64,000 nt of DNA from Rhizobium sp. N324. GTDB taxonomy: Bacteria; Pseudomonadota; Alphaproteobacteria; Rhizobiales; Rhizobiaceae. A program made the translations under genes and the position numbers. The DNA lies in the NCBI RefSeq assembly GCF_001664485.1, contig NZ_CP013630.1:685001-749000 (forward strand). The letters run 5' to 3'. Under the pieces are notes generated by a model. The model was given only the letters and a program-made list of their open reading frames with translations, searched no databases and had not been told where the DNA came from. This document shows positions 45,010-53,791 of this stretch, one piece after another (the stretch's first letter is position 1; each line of letters opens with the position of its first letter).

Positions 45010-45059
45010 CCGGCCGAAAATCCGGAATGTCCCTTTTTAAAATCTGCCAACAAGGGGCA
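45010..45059 (+). promoter_or_regulatory. flaB leader: tandem hairpins, second masks the ribosome-binding site
   Basis: First hairpin CCGG (45010-45013), 8-base loop, CCGG (45022-45025). Second hairpin TGTCCCTT (45028-45035) pairs with AAGGGGCA (45052-45059), eight positions with one T-G pair. The GGGG Shine-Dalgarno lies 10 bases before ATG 45068. Confidence 0.7.
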
Positions 45060-45067
45060 AACAAACT

Positions 45068-45976
45068 ATGACGAGCATCAACACCAATAACGCTGCAATG
45101 GCAGCCCTCCAGACTCTCCGTGGCATCAACCAGGGTCTCCAGACAACCCAGGCTCACGTTTCCTCAGGCTATCGCGTCGGCCAGGCTTCCGACAATGCTG
45201 CTTACTGGTCGATCGCAACGACCATGCGTTCGGACAACAAGGCACTTTCGGCCGTTTCCGACGCGCTCGGTCTTGGCGCCGCCAAGGTCGACACCGCTTA
45301 CTCCGCCATGGACAGCGCCATCGACGTCGTCGGCGACATCAAGGCCAAGCTGGTTGCCGCCACTGAAAACGGCGTCGACAAGGCCAAGGTCCAGGAAGAA
45401 ATCAGCCAGCTGCAGCAGCAGCTCCTGAGCGTCGCACAGTCGGCTTCCTTCTCCGGTGAAAACTGGGTTGCCGGTGCTGACGGCACCAAGAACGTCGTTG
45501 CCTCCTTCGTCCGTGACGGCTCCAACGCCGTATCGGTCGTGATGACCGACTACGTTCTCGACGACAGCTCGGCAGGCAACGTTCTGTTCGGCATGAGCGG
45601 CGGCGCGGTCGAAACCTCCACGGGTATCCTCGGTACTTCGAATGGTGCGACCGGTTCTGTCTATGGGATGGACATCACTAACTTCACCCTGGGCCAGATC
45701 CAGTCGGCTCTGACCAACGTCGAAGCGGCTCTGAAGTCCATGACCAGCGCCGGCGCTGCTCTCGGCTCGATCTCCAAGCGTATCGAACTGCAGGAAAACT
45801 TCGTGTCGGCTCTCAGCGACTCGATCGACTCCGGTGTCGGCCGTCTCGTTGATGCCAACATGGAAGAAGAATCCTCCAAGCTCAGCGCCCTGCAGACCCA
45901 GCAGCAGCTGGCCGTCCAGTCGCTGTCGATCGCGAACTCTTCTTCGCAGACCATCCTCACGCTGTTCCGAGGCTAA
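45068..45976 (+). CDS. flaB: Flagellin FlaB
   Basis: A 302-residue flagellin, nearly identical in the conserved ends to FlaA (AALQTLRGINQGLQTTQAHVSSGYRVGQASDNAAYWSIA; LQTQQQLAVQSLSIANSSSQTILTLFRG). Differences gather in the centre and near residue 240. It is a secondary filament subunit. It has its own leader and is followed by two hairpins, the second a clear terminator. Confidence 0.96.
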   Translation: MTSINTNNAAMAALQTLRGINQGLQTTQAHVSSGYRVGQASDNAAYWSIATTMRSDNKALSAVSDALGLGAAKVDTAYSAMDSAIDVVGDIKAKLVAATENGVDKAKVQEEISQLQQQLLSVAQSASFSGENWVAGADGTKNVVASFVRDGSNAVSVVMTDYVLDDSSAGNVLFGMSGGAVETSTGILGTSNGATGSVYGMDITNFTLGQIQSALTNVEAALKSMTSAGAALGSISKRIELQENFVSALSDSIDSGVGRLVDANMEEESSKLSALQTQQQLAVQSLSIANSSSQTILTLFRG

Positions 45977-45995
45977 TAACCCTTGGAAACATTGG

Positions 45996-46057
45996 CCCGC
46001 CGGTCTCCGGCGGGCACATCGGAAACGAGCCGCGCTTCAATGGAGCGCGGCTTTTTT
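45996..46057 (+). terminator. Two consecutive hairpins after flaB
   Basis: The first is CCCGCCGG-TCT-CCGGCGGG at 45996-46014. The second is AGCCGCGCT (46028-46036) with AGCGCGGCT (46044-46052), followed by TTTTTT (46052-46057). The second is a classical terminator; the first may stabilise the mRNA end. Confidence 0.88.
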
Positions 46058-46145
46058 AATGTCTGTTAACGGTTGATTAACCATAATGCTGTTTTCTCGG
46101 GTCAACGAGACGGCGGGTTAACCAAATTTAAGAACCGGTTAACAG

Positions 46146-46159
46146 GCATGAGGCTGGTC
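46146..46159 (+). promoter_or_regulatory. Conserved flagellin upstream element, flaC copy
   Basis: GCATGAGGCTGGTC, 78 bases before the flaC ATG. Across the three genes the consensus is GCATGA-N-GCTG(A/G)TC. TTAACCAT at 46077 again lies 147 bases before the ATG, as for flaB. Confidence 0.55.
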
Positions 46160-46166
46160 CCCGTTC

Positions 46167-46215
46167 CCGGTAGCTTTCCGGAATGTCCCTTTTTATCAAC
46201 TGCCGACAAGGGGCA
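46167..46215 (+). promoter_or_regulatory. flaC leader: tandem hairpins, second masks the ribosome-binding site
   Basis: First hairpin CCGG (46067 + 100, i.e. 46167-46170), 7-base loop, CCGG (46178-46181). Second hairpin TGTCCCTT (46184-46191) pairs with AAGGGGCA (46208-46215). The GGGG Shine-Dalgarno lies 10 bases before ATG 46224. Loop sequences differ from flaB while both stems are kept. Confidence 0.7.
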
Positions 46216-46223
46216 ATCATTTC

Positions 46224-47135
46224 ATGACCAGCATTTTGACCAACGTTGCGGCGATGGCCGCTCTTCAGACACTCCGCGGAATTAATGACGGCCTCGAAGC
46301 TACGCAGAACCGCGTATCATCGGGCTACCGCGTCGAAAAGGCAGCCGACAACGCCGCCTACTGGTCGATCGCAACGACCATGCGTTCTGATAACAAGGCA
46401 CTCTCCGCCGTCTCCGACGCTCTCGGTCTCGGCGCTGCTAAAGTCGATACCGCCTACTCCGCCATGGACAGCGCCATCGACATCATCAGCGAAATTAAGG
46501 CGAAGATCGTTGCCGCGACCGAAAAGGGCGTCGACAAGACCAAGGTCCAGGAAGAAATCGGCCAGCTGCAGCAGCAGCTGCTCAGCATCGCGCAATCGGC
46601 TTCCTTCTCCGGTGAAAACTGGGTTGCCGGCGCCGACGGCACCAAGAGCGTGGTTTCCACCTTCGTTCGTGATGGCAACGGCAATGTCTCGGTCAAGACG
46701 ACGGACTACATCCTGGACACAAGCTCCGCGGGCAACGTTCTCTTCGGCATGACCTCGACTGGCACGATCGACACGGCCGCCGGCATTATCGGCACATCAT
46801 ACGGCACGATCGGCTCGATCTATTCGATGGACATCAGCACCTTCGGCTCGGTTGAGATCTCCATGGCCTTGACGTCGATCGAGGCCGGCCTGGAAGCAAT
46901 GACCAAGGCAGCATCGCAGCTCGGCTCGATTTCTACGCGCATCGACCTGCAGGAAAATTTCGTCGGCGCGCTCAGCGACTCGATCGACTCGGGTGTCGGC
47001 CGCCTCGTCGATGCCGACATGGAGGAAGAATCGAGTAAGCTGACGGCGTTGCAAACGCAGCAACAGCTGGCGATCCAGTCGCTGTCGATCGCCAACTCCA
47101 GCGCGCAGAACATCCTGACGCTGTTCCGCAGCTAA
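46224..47135 (+). CDS. flaC: Flagellin FlaC
   Basis: A 303-residue flagellin, somewhat more diverged than FlaA and FlaB: NDGLEATQNRVSSGYRVEKAADNAAYWS at the N-terminal core and LTALQTQQQLAIQSLSIANSSAQNILTLFRS at the C-terminal one. The central part differs (TGTIDTAAGIIGTSYGTIGS). It keeps the conserved promoter element and structured leader. A terminator follows. Confidence 0.96.
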   Translation: MTSILTNVAAMAALQTLRGINDGLEATQNRVSSGYRVEKAADNAAYWSIATTMRSDNKALSAVSDALGLGAAKVDTAYSAMDSAIDIISEIKAKIVAATEKGVDKTKVQEEIGQLQQQLLSIAQSASFSGENWVAGADGTKSVVSTFVRDGNGNVSVKTTDYILDTSSAGNVLFGMTSTGTIDTAAGIIGTSYGTIGSIYSMDISTFGSVEISMALTSIEAGLEAMTKAASQLGSISTRIDLQENFVGALSDSIDSGVGRLVDADMEEESSKLTALQTQQQLAIQSLSIANSSAQNILTLFRS

Positions 47136-47197
47136 ACCAGGCGCTGAAGCTGGACCGAATCTTGCGCCTTCGTCCGGCAACAAACAAAAAGCCTCCG

Positions 47198-47230
47198 AAC
47201 CGCGTCCGAAACGGCGCGGTTCTTTCTTTT
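47198..47230 (+). terminator. Terminator after flaC
   Basis: AACCGCG (47198-47204) pairs with CGCGGTT (47215-47221), followed by CTTTCTTTT. An AAAAA run precedes it. Confidence 0.82.
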
Positions 47231-47368
47231 ATATCAAAGGCTTGACTTGCATTGCGATCGAGGCGGCGCGTTCCGTGCCGCGCTCTTGCCCAATAGGTTG
47301 ATATCGAGTTACCTTCGCTTTCAGTTGATTTGCTTTTGCGACACGCCGGTGGAAACTCTGCCGGAGGC

Positions 47369-47413
47369 ATGACGCCACTTCAGTCGCCGCCGGTATTCCG
47401 GCCTGCCCCTTGA
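47369..47413 (+). other. Possible upstream mini-ORF of flaD
   Basis: ATG at 47369 has GGAGG at good spacing and opens a 14-codon frame (MTPLQSPPVFRPAP) ending TGA at 47411-47413, 21 bases before and in the same frame as the flaD ATG. flaD itself has almost no Shine-Dalgarno, so re-initiation or read-through could matter. It may be chance. Confidence 0.3.
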
Positions 47414-47434
47414 CCTTATTCCGAGACCCTGTCG

Positions 47435-48397
47435 ATGACCGTTAAGATTACCAGCGCGGCCGCGGTGAATGCGCTTGCGGTGCTGCGCAGCATCAACAAA
47501 GAAGCCAGCCAGACCCAGCAGCAAGTGTCCTCGGGATACCGTATCGAGACGGCCGCCGACGATGCGTCCTACTGGTCGGTCGCGACCGTCATGCGCTCGG
47601 ACAGCACCAATCTCGGGACGATCGGGGATGCGCTCGGTCTCGGAGCTGCCAAGGTGGACGCGACCTATACGGCGATGAACTCGGCCATCGATCTTATGGG
47701 CCAGATTCGCGCCAAGCTGGTCGCGGCGAGAGAGCCGGGCACAGACAAGGACAAGATCAACGCCGAGATCGGCGAATATAAAGAACAGCTGCAGACGATC
47801 GTCGAATCGACATCGTTTGCGGGTGAGAACTGGCTGCTGAACGGCAATACCACCGCGCCTCCGACATGGTCTGTGATCTCAAGCTTCGTGCGCGCCCCGA
47901 CCGGCGAATATCAGGCCCGGACCATCGATTTCCCGTCGTCGCAGACCATCCTCGTCGACAAGAACAATGCGAGCGGCGGCCTGTTGACCAAGGCGGTCGA
48001 TGCCAATGCGATCAACAACAGCGGCGCGACGGCGCGCAACTACTACCTACTCAACGCCAACTCGACCACGCCGGCGACCGGGACGGAAATTGCGATCAGC
48101 AATACCACGACGGATGCGCAACTTACCGACATGCTTGATGTGACCGACTCGCTGCTCGCCACGCTGACGACGACAGCCGCATCCATTGGCGTGATGAAGA
48201 CGCGCATCGACGATCAGATAGACTATACGGCCGATCTCTCCGATTCGATCGACAAGAGCGTCGGTGCGCTTGTCGATACCGACATGGACGAGGCCTCGAT
48301 CCGGCAGAAGGCGATCGAAACCCAGAAGCAGATGGCCGTCGAGGCGATTTCGATCCTCAATACGGCGTCGAGCAAGATTCTGATCCTGCTGGAATAA
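47435..48397 (+). CDS. flaD: Divergent flagellin FlaD
   Basis: A 320-residue flagellin clearly related at both ends (NALAVLRSINKEASQTQQQVSSGYRIETAADDASYWSVA; IETQKQMAVEAISILNTASSKILILLE) but with a longer, unrelated middle. It lacks the GCATGA element and the structured leader of flaA-flaC, and the sequence before ATG 47435 (GAGACCCTGTCG) has only a weak ribosome-binding site. A minor filament subunit with separate control is likely. Confidence 0.93.
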   Translation: MTVKITSAAAVNALAVLRSINKEASQTQQQVSSGYRIETAADDASYWSVATVMRSDSTNLGTIGDALGLGAAKVDATYTAMNSAIDLMGQIRAKLVAAREPGTDKDKINAEIGEYKEQLQTIVESTSFAGENWLLNGNTTAPPTWSVISSFVRAPTGEYQARTIDFPSSQTILVDKNNASGGLLTKAVDANAINNSGATARNYYLLNANSTTPATGTEIAISNTTTDAQLTDMLDVTDSLLATLTTTAASIGVMKTRIDDQIDYTADLSDSIDKSVGALVDTDMDEASIRQKAIETQKQMAVEAISILNTASSKILILLE

Positions 48398-48598
48398 AGG
48401 TGGGCGCGATCGCGGATGGCGGCGCCATTCATCCTCGCGCAAGTTTGACTTCCTAGTTTCCGGCATGAAGGCATCGTCCGAATTCGTGCCGGCGCAAGGC
48501 GAAGCCCTTGCCCGTTTCGAAGCGGCATGCCGGCGCGCTAGGTCGTTTTGAGCGGGGGTGGCTATGCTGCATGCCTCCCGAATACTGGATGGTTTTTT

Positions 48599-49228
48599 AT
48601 GAGCATTACGCTTTCCCGGTATTTGAAGGATTTCGGTGAACCGGAACCGTCAGCGCCGATCATCGAGATGGACGATTTCGGCGGCGACGGTTTTTCCGAA
48701 ATGCCGAGCGAACCGGCAATCGACGTCGAGCAGGAGCGCCGGGATGCCTATGCACAAGGTCATGCCGCAGCGACGGCTGATCTGACCGAGAAATACGAAG
48801 CCGAGGCGCAGACACTGGCCGAGGTCCATGCGCGTGAGCTCGAGGAGCTGAAGCTTCGCTACGAAGTCGAGGCGGCGGCGGTCATTGCCTCCCGCATCCG
48901 CGATATCGCCGAAGAGGTCGCGCAGCTGGTCAGTGCCGGCGCCGCCGCAGCAATCGCGCCCGTGATGGCCGAAGCGCTTGCTGCCAGGGCCACCGAGAGC
49001 CTCGCCGTGCTGCTGCGCGACGCGATCCTCGAGGGGGCTGCCGGACCGATCGTCGTCCGCGGGCCGCCCCGGCTTTTCGAATTATTGACGGCCGAACTCG
49101 GCGAACATGCCGGGGCGGTTCGACACATTGAGACTGACGATATCGATCTTGCCGTTGAAATCGGCGAATCCGTCATCGTCACCCGCATGTCCGCCTGGGC
49201 AGCCAGCTTGAAGAAAGTTCTCGAATGA
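48599..49228 (+). CDS. FliH-like protein, candidate export-ATPase regulator
   Basis: A 209-residue cytoplasmic protein. An acidic N-terminus (about 1-45) leads into a long charged helix with glutamate-rich coiled coil (about 47-105; [24 protein letters not shown]), then a helical/beta C-terminal domain ending [29 protein letters not shown], which has the layout and closing motif of FliH. No other fliH candidate is in this window, although fliI is. Its stop overlaps the motB ATG by 4 bases. The ribosome-binding site before ATG 48599 is weak. Confidence 0.7.
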   Translation: MSITLSRYLKDFGEPEPSAPIIEMDDFGGDGFSEMPSEPAIDVEQERRDAYAQGHAAATADLTEKYEAEAQTLAEVHARELEELKLRYEVEAAAVIASRIRDIAEEVAQLVSAGAAAAIAPVMAEALAARATESLAVLLRDAILEGAAGPIVVRGPPRLFELLTAELGEHAGAVRHIETDDIDLAVEIGESVIVTRMSAWAASLKKVLE

Positions 49229-50577
49229 GCGAAGGCGAAAACCACCACCACGGCAAGAACGAGATCATCATCGTCAAAAGACATGGCGGCGGTGATCACG
49301 ATGGCTCCCATGGCGGTGCGTGGAAAATTGCCTATGCCGACTTCATGACGGCGATGATGGCGTTCTTCCTGGTCATGTGGCTGGTCAATGCCGCCAACGA
49401 GGAGACCAAGGCCTCGGTCGCGACCTATTTCAATCCGATCAAGCTCTCCGACGAAAAGCCGACCGAAAAGGGTCTGAAGAAGCCCGTCGACAACGCCGAG
49501 GGCGAGGAGAAGCAGGAAAAGTCGAAACAGAAGGAAGAAAATCCGAACGACGGCAAGGCTTCGGCGGATGGTGACGACCAGACATCGACATCGGGCGACC
49601 AGACCAACTATTCCGAGGCCGACTTCTTCGAAAATCCATATTCGGTTCTGGCAGAGATCGCCCAGGAAGTCGGCCAGCAGGCGAATGTCAGCGCCAAGGG
49701 CGACGGGGGAGCTGCCGATTCCGGCCCGGCCACCGGTGCCGATGGCGGCGAGGCCTATCGCGATCCCTTCGATCCGGATTTCTGGACGAAACAGGTCGAG
49801 GTCACGACAGCCGGCAAGTCGGCGCCTCCCGGCAAGAGCGACGAGCAGGCGGCCGAGAGCGGGGCAACCGAGGTCGCCAAGGTCGAGGATATGAAGCCGA
49901 TACCGCTGACCACGGACCAGAAGGCGGTCGCCCCGGAAGCCAAGGAAACCAAGGGCGCCGCCGAGGCCAAGGACGGCAAGGCGCCTGATGACAAGAAGTC
50001 CGGCGACAAGAGGGCGGATGACAAGAAGGTTGGCGACAAGAACGCCGAAGCGCAGAAGGACGCCGATCATCAGAAGGATGCGGACAAGAACGCCGACGAG
50101 ACCGAGCAGCAGCAGAAGCAAGCCGATCAGTTGCAGCAGCAGATCGCCCAGCAGATCGGCGGCGTTGCCGGCAAGCTTGCCGAAGGCTTGACCGTGACGG
50201 CATCCGAAGGCGGATTGCTGGTCAGCATCTCCGACCAGAGCGACGATTCGATGTTCAATATCGGTTCCGCGGTTCCGCGCCAGGAAATGGTGCTCGCCAT
50301 GGAAAAGATCGGCGCCATTCTGAAGGAGCGGGGTGGCGCGGTCGCGATCCGCGGCCACACGGACGGGCGCCAGTATAAGGGCACGCAGAACGAGAACTGG
50401 CGGCTTTCGATGGATCGCGCCCAGAGCGCCTACTACATGCTCGTGCGCGGCGGGCTCGACGAGAAGCGCATCTCCCAGGTCTCGGGCTTTGCCGACCGTC
50501 GGCTGAAGCTGCCGGCCGACCCGTTCAACGCGACCAACCGCCGGATCGAGATTCTGGTGCAGGCGGATCGAGGATAA
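49225..50577 (+). CDS. motB: Flagellar stator protein MotB
   Basis: A 450-residue stator subunit. A histidine-rich N-terminus (about 7-30), one membrane helix at about 38-58 with the proton-carrying D39 in [17 protein letters not shown], a very long charged linker of about 250 residues with repeated DDKK/GDK/KDAD blocks (about 245-300), and a C-terminal OmpA-type peptidoglycan-binding domain ([28 protein letters not shown]). E. coli MotB has about 308 residues; the extended periplasmic linker suits the rhizobial MotC interaction. Confidence 0.96.
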   Translation: MSEGENHHHGKNEIIIVKRHGGGDHDGSHGGAWKIAYADFMTAMMAFFLVMWLVNAANEETKASVATYFNPIKLSDEKPTEKGLKKPVDNAEGEEKQEKSKQKEENPNDGKASADGDDQTSTSGDQTNYSEADFFENPYSVLAEIAQEVGQQANVSAKGDGGAADSGPATGADGGEAYRDPFDPDFWTKQVEVTTAGKSAPPGKSDEQAAESGATEVAKVEDMKPIPLTTDQKAVAPEAKETKGAAEAKDGKAPDDKKSGDKRADDKKVGDKNAEAQKDADHQKDADKNADETEQQQKQADQLQQQIAQQIGGVAGKLAEGLTVTASEGGLLVSISDQSDDSMFNIGSAVPRQEMVLAMEKIGAILKERGGAVAIRGHTDGRQYKGTQNENWRLSMDRAQSAYYMLVRGGLDEKRISQVSGFADRRLKLPADPFNATNRRIEILVQADRG

Positions 50578-50581
50578 CAGG

Positions 50582-51868
50582 ATGGCGCGTCGGCAGCATC
50601 GTTATGTCGGATTTGTGGCCCTCGGCCTGGCGATACTGTCGCCAGCCGTAGGCAAGGCGCAGGATCCGGACGATCTCGCGCCGTACAAGATGCTGCGGTC
50701 GCTGCAGTTCGTGCAGGATTCCGTCGTCTCCGGCGATCATTCGGCCGGTGAGATGCAGCGCTTCATGCTGGGCACGATCGACGAGCGGCTGCGCACCGTC
50801 GACACGTCGGTCTTCGATGACGACCGCAATGTCGATGCCGCGCTGATCTACGCGATGAGCGGCGGCAATCCGCAGACGCTCGAATATCTGATCGCCCACG
50901 ACGTCAACGGCTATTTCGACAATCGTGTCACCGATGTGCTCAGAAAATATCTGAGCGGCAAGGGACTGCTCGTCGCCAAGACGCTGGAAGAGACGGCCAG
51001 GGAATACCGCGACAAGAAGATCGGCCCTTACCTTGCCTTGATCGGCGGCAACGTGCTGATCGCGACGAAACCGACGGACGCGCTGGATCTCTACGACCAG
51101 GCGCGCCTTGCAGCACCCGGCACGATCGTCGAGGAGGCAGCGTTACGCCGCTCCGTCGCCATCTGCGTCGACAAGGGCATGCTCGACAAGGGCATGGCCT
51201 ATTCGCAGCGTTATGTCAGGCGTTTCCTGCATTCGCCCTATGCCAGCCAGTTCGCCGATCTTTTCGTGACGCTCGTCGTCGGCCATGATCACGCCGTGAA
51301 GCCGCAGGATGTCGTCGACATCCTGTCCTTCATGGACGCGCCGCGCCAGCGCGAGGTCTATCTGCGCATCGCCCGTGCTGCCGCGATTGCGGGTAAGTCG
51401 GAACTGACGCATATGGCGGTCGAGCGTGTGCAGTCGCTCGGCGCCGGCACCGACAATGCCTTCGGCCCGCTGGCGGATTTCTATGGCGGCATGGCCGGCC
51501 TTACAACGGAGGATGTCGACCGGGCGGCGAAGAATGTCAGCGGCATCGCCGGCGACACGCTTTCACCGCGGGATCAGGCGCTGCAGGAGGCGGCGCGATC
51601 GGTCGCCGAGCAGATCCTGCGCGCTCCCGACCCGGCAAGCCTGACGCAAGCCTCGAACCCTAACACTTCTGATCAAGAAATCACTTCTGAAAAGGCTGCG
51701 GCGACAGATCCGCAACCGGGAGCGCTTCCCGAGCCTGTTCCGGGAGGTGTGGCATCGACTGGCCAGAGCCAGGGTACCGACCCCTCATTCAACGCATTTG
51801 TGACGACCAATCGGTCCAAGCTCGACGAGATCGACGGTCTTCTGGCGCAGGAAGGCAACGAACAATGA
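50582..51868 (+). CDS. motC: Periplasmic motor protein MotC
   Basis: A 428-residue secreted protein with a signal peptide (about 1-27, ending GKAQ). The mature part is helical (TPR-like: AVAICVDKGMLDKGMAYSQRYVRRF, REVYLRIARAAAIAGKSELTHM), with a low-complexity C-terminus. In rhizobia MotC binds the periplasmic part of MotB to control rotary speed and is stabilised by MotE. GGATAACAGG precedes the ATG; the stop overlaps motD by 4 bases. Confidence 0.93.
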   Translation: MARRQHRYVGFVALGLAILSPAVGKAQDPDDLAPYKMLRSLQFVQDSVVSGDHSAGEMQRFMLGTIDERLRTVDTSVFDDDRNVDAALIYAMSGGNPQTLEYLIAHDVNGYFDNRVTDVLRKYLSGKGLLVAKTLEETAREYRDKKIGPYLALIGGNVLIATKPTDALDLYDQARLAAPGTIVEEAALRRSVAICVDKGMLDKGMAYSQRYVRRFLHSPYASQFADLFVTLVVGHDHAVKPQDVVDILSFMDAPRQREVYLRIARAAAIAGKSELTHMAVERVQSLGAGTDNAFGPLADFYGGMAGLTTEDVDRAAKNVSGIAGDTLSPRDQALQEAARSVAEQILRAPDPASLTQASNPNTSDQEITSEKAAATDPQPGALPEPVPGGVASTGQSQGTDPSFNAFVTTNRSKLDEIDGLLAQEGNEQ

Positions 51869-53286
51869 TGGATATGAGCGTCTTGGGCGGCGCCGCCGGT
51901 GCGGATGCCGCGGCGGCTGCGAAATCTGCGCGGCCGATTGGTAAAGACGATGCTGCCGGCCAAAAGAACGGCTTCTCCGATGCGCTTGCCAAGGCAAGCG
52001 GCGGTACTGCCAATGACGACGCCGACGATGCGCAGCCGGATCAGGGCGCGGTTGCCAATGCCGGCGCCGAGACCATGGCGCGGACGATCCGCAGCCGCAC
52101 CAAGCCGTTGATCGATCTCAGCGACGCCGCGTTGAAGGCGCAGGCTGAAGCGCAGCCGGAAACCATCGCCAATACAGAAAAAGCCGCGGCAAAGCCTGTC
52201 AAAATGCCGGCGGATCTTGCCTTGAAGCTCGATGCGAAAGACCGCTCGGCCGAGGAGGTCGTTCAGGCAGCCAAAGGCGGCAAGCACGCCAAGGCCGAGG
52301 CGTTGGAAACCGATACGGACAAGGACAGCGGCGATGAGGACGGGGCCATTTCCGATGTCCTCGGCCTGCTGAAGCAGGATCCCGCCGACGGCGCGGTCGC
52401 TTTGTCAGCGGCAGCAGGCATCCATCCGTCCGCCAAAGCCGATGAGGTCAAGCCGGCCGACAAGAAGATCGAGGGCATCGAAGCCAAGGCAGCCGGACAT
52501 GCATCCGACGCCCTGGCGGCCGTCACCGGCGTCGAGAGTGGCAAGACCGACGACGTCAAGGTTCCCGGATCGGAGAATGCCGAAGCCACTGAGGGCAGGA
52601 CATTCAGGCTCAGCCGCGCCGATGGCCGTGGCGTGTCGATGGATGTTCATCTCGGCACCGAAGAGGCCGGGGCTAAGGACGGCGGGAAGAAGGCCAATGT
52701 CGAAAACATCTCGGTGCTCGAATCACGCCGTTATATCGGCCTGGCGCAGAATTCGAATTCGGCCGCCGTCACTGCCGCGCTCTCGGGCGATTCCGAATGG
52801 GCGCGCGCCATGGAGCCGAGCTCGGCTCTCTCCAACGCGGCGGAATGGACGAGCACCGGCAAGGTGGTCAATACGCTGAAGATCCAGATGAACCCGCTCC
52901 ATCTCGGCATGGTGACGGCGACCATGCGCCTGTCCGGCGACGCCCTGAACGTCGACCTCAAGGTCGAAACCGGCGCGGCTTATCGTCAGATGAAGGAAGA
53001 TCACGGCAAGATTCTCGAAGCTCTGCGCAGCCAGGGCTACGCCGTCGACAATGTCACCATCAGCATGGCGCCGGTCGAGCGCAGCGACGCCGGCAACCAG
53101 GCAGGCAGCCAAAGCCAGGCCTCCCAGCAGCAGTCGCTGCCCCAGCAGGGGCAGGGCGGCGAGGCGCGCGAGCGCCATAATCAGACGGCACAGCGGGCGG
53201 ATGGAGGCTTCAATGGCGCAGGCGAGACCGGTATTGAAGACGTTTCTGCTGGCCGCAGCGGCGGCACTGGCGGCGTTTACCTCTGA
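51865..53286 (+). CDS. motD: Hook-length control protein MotD/FliK
   Basis: A 473-residue export substrate. The first 320 residues are low-complexity (A, K, E, D-rich) as in molecular-ruler proteins. The C-terminal domain is FliK-type: LKIQMNPLHLGMVTATMRLSGDALNVDLKVETG (about 335-367) and LRSQGYAVDNVTISMAP. Called motD in rhizobia because mutants are non-motile, it is the FliK equivalent. A Q/S-rich tail follows. Its 3' end overlaps the lytic transglycosylase gene by 74 bases in another frame. Confidence 0.92.
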   Translation: MMDMSVLGGAAGADAAAAAKSARPIGKDDAAGQKNGFSDALAKASGGTANDDADDAQPDQGAVANAGAETMARTIRSRTKPLIDLSDAALKAQAEAQPETIANTEKAAAKPVKMPADLALKLDAKDRSAEEVVQAAKGGKHAKAEALETDTDKDSGDEDGAISDVLGLLKQDPADGAVALSAAAGIHPSAKADEVKPADKKIEGIEAKAAGHASDALAAVTGVESGKTDDVKVPGSENAEATEGRTFRLSRADGRGVSMDVHLGTEEAGAKDGGKKANVENISVLESRRYIGLAQNSNSAAVTAALSGDSEWARAMEPSSALSNAAEWTSTGKVVNTLKIQMNPLHLGMVTATMRLSGDALNVDLKVETGAAYRQMKEDHGKILEALRSQGYAVDNVTISMAPVERSDAGNQAGSQSQASQQQSLPQQGQGGEARERHNQTAQRADGGFNGAGETGIEDVSAGRSGGTGGVYL

Positions 53287-53791
53287 GGCGAAAGCCTCCA
53301 CCGGTGCCTGCGAACGCGAAATCCAGTCGGCCGCTGCCAAATACGGCATCCCGGAAGGCATCCTCTATTCGGTCGGCCTGACGGAAACCGGCCGCAAGGG
53401 CTCGCTCTATCCCTATGCCATGAACGTCGAAGGCAAGGCGATCTTTCCGCCCTCGGAGCAGGACGCCATGAGGCAGTTCGATGTTGCCCGCAGCAGCGGC
53501 GCCAAGCTCATCGACATCGGCTGCATGCAGATCAACCACTATTATCATGGCGAAAATTTCGGCTCGGCCGAGGATATGTTCGACCCCCATCGCAACGTCG
53601 AGTATGCGGCAAAATTCCTCCGCAACCTGCATGACCGTCACGAGACATGGACAATGGCGGTAGCCAGATACCATGCCGGCCCAAACAATGATCCCGCGCA
53701 GAAGCAATATGTCTGCCGCGTCATCGCCAATCTGGTCGCCACCGGTTACGGCAAATGGACTCCTAATGCGAGTAACTTTTGCCGAAATTAA
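53213..53791 (+). CDS. Lytic transglycosylase of the flagellar region
   Basis: A 192-residue secreted protein: signal peptide about 1-28 (ending SEAKA), then an SLT-type lytic domain with the catalytic glutamate E58 in YSVGLTETG, IGCMQINHYYHG, and TMAVARYHAGPNN. It probably opens peptidoglycan for the rod, since enteric FlgJ's muramidase domain is absent from the rod-binding gene at 63736. GGAGG lies 5 bases before ATG 53213. It overlaps motD by 74 bases, an unusually long overlap. Confidence 0.85.
   Translation: MAQARPVLKTFLLAAAAALAAFTSEAKASTGACEREIQSAAAKYGIPEGILYSVGLTETGRKGSLYPYAMNVEGKAIFPPSEQDAMRQFDVARSSGAKLIDIGCMQINHYYHGENFGSAEDMFDPHRNVEYAAKFLRNLHDRHETWTMAVARYHAGPNNDPAQKQYVCRVIANLVATGYGKWTPNASNFCRN

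Noticed and set aside
47435..48397. flaD as a pseudogene because of its divergence
   Set aside because: The frame is intact over 320 codons and both export/polymerisation ends are well conserved.
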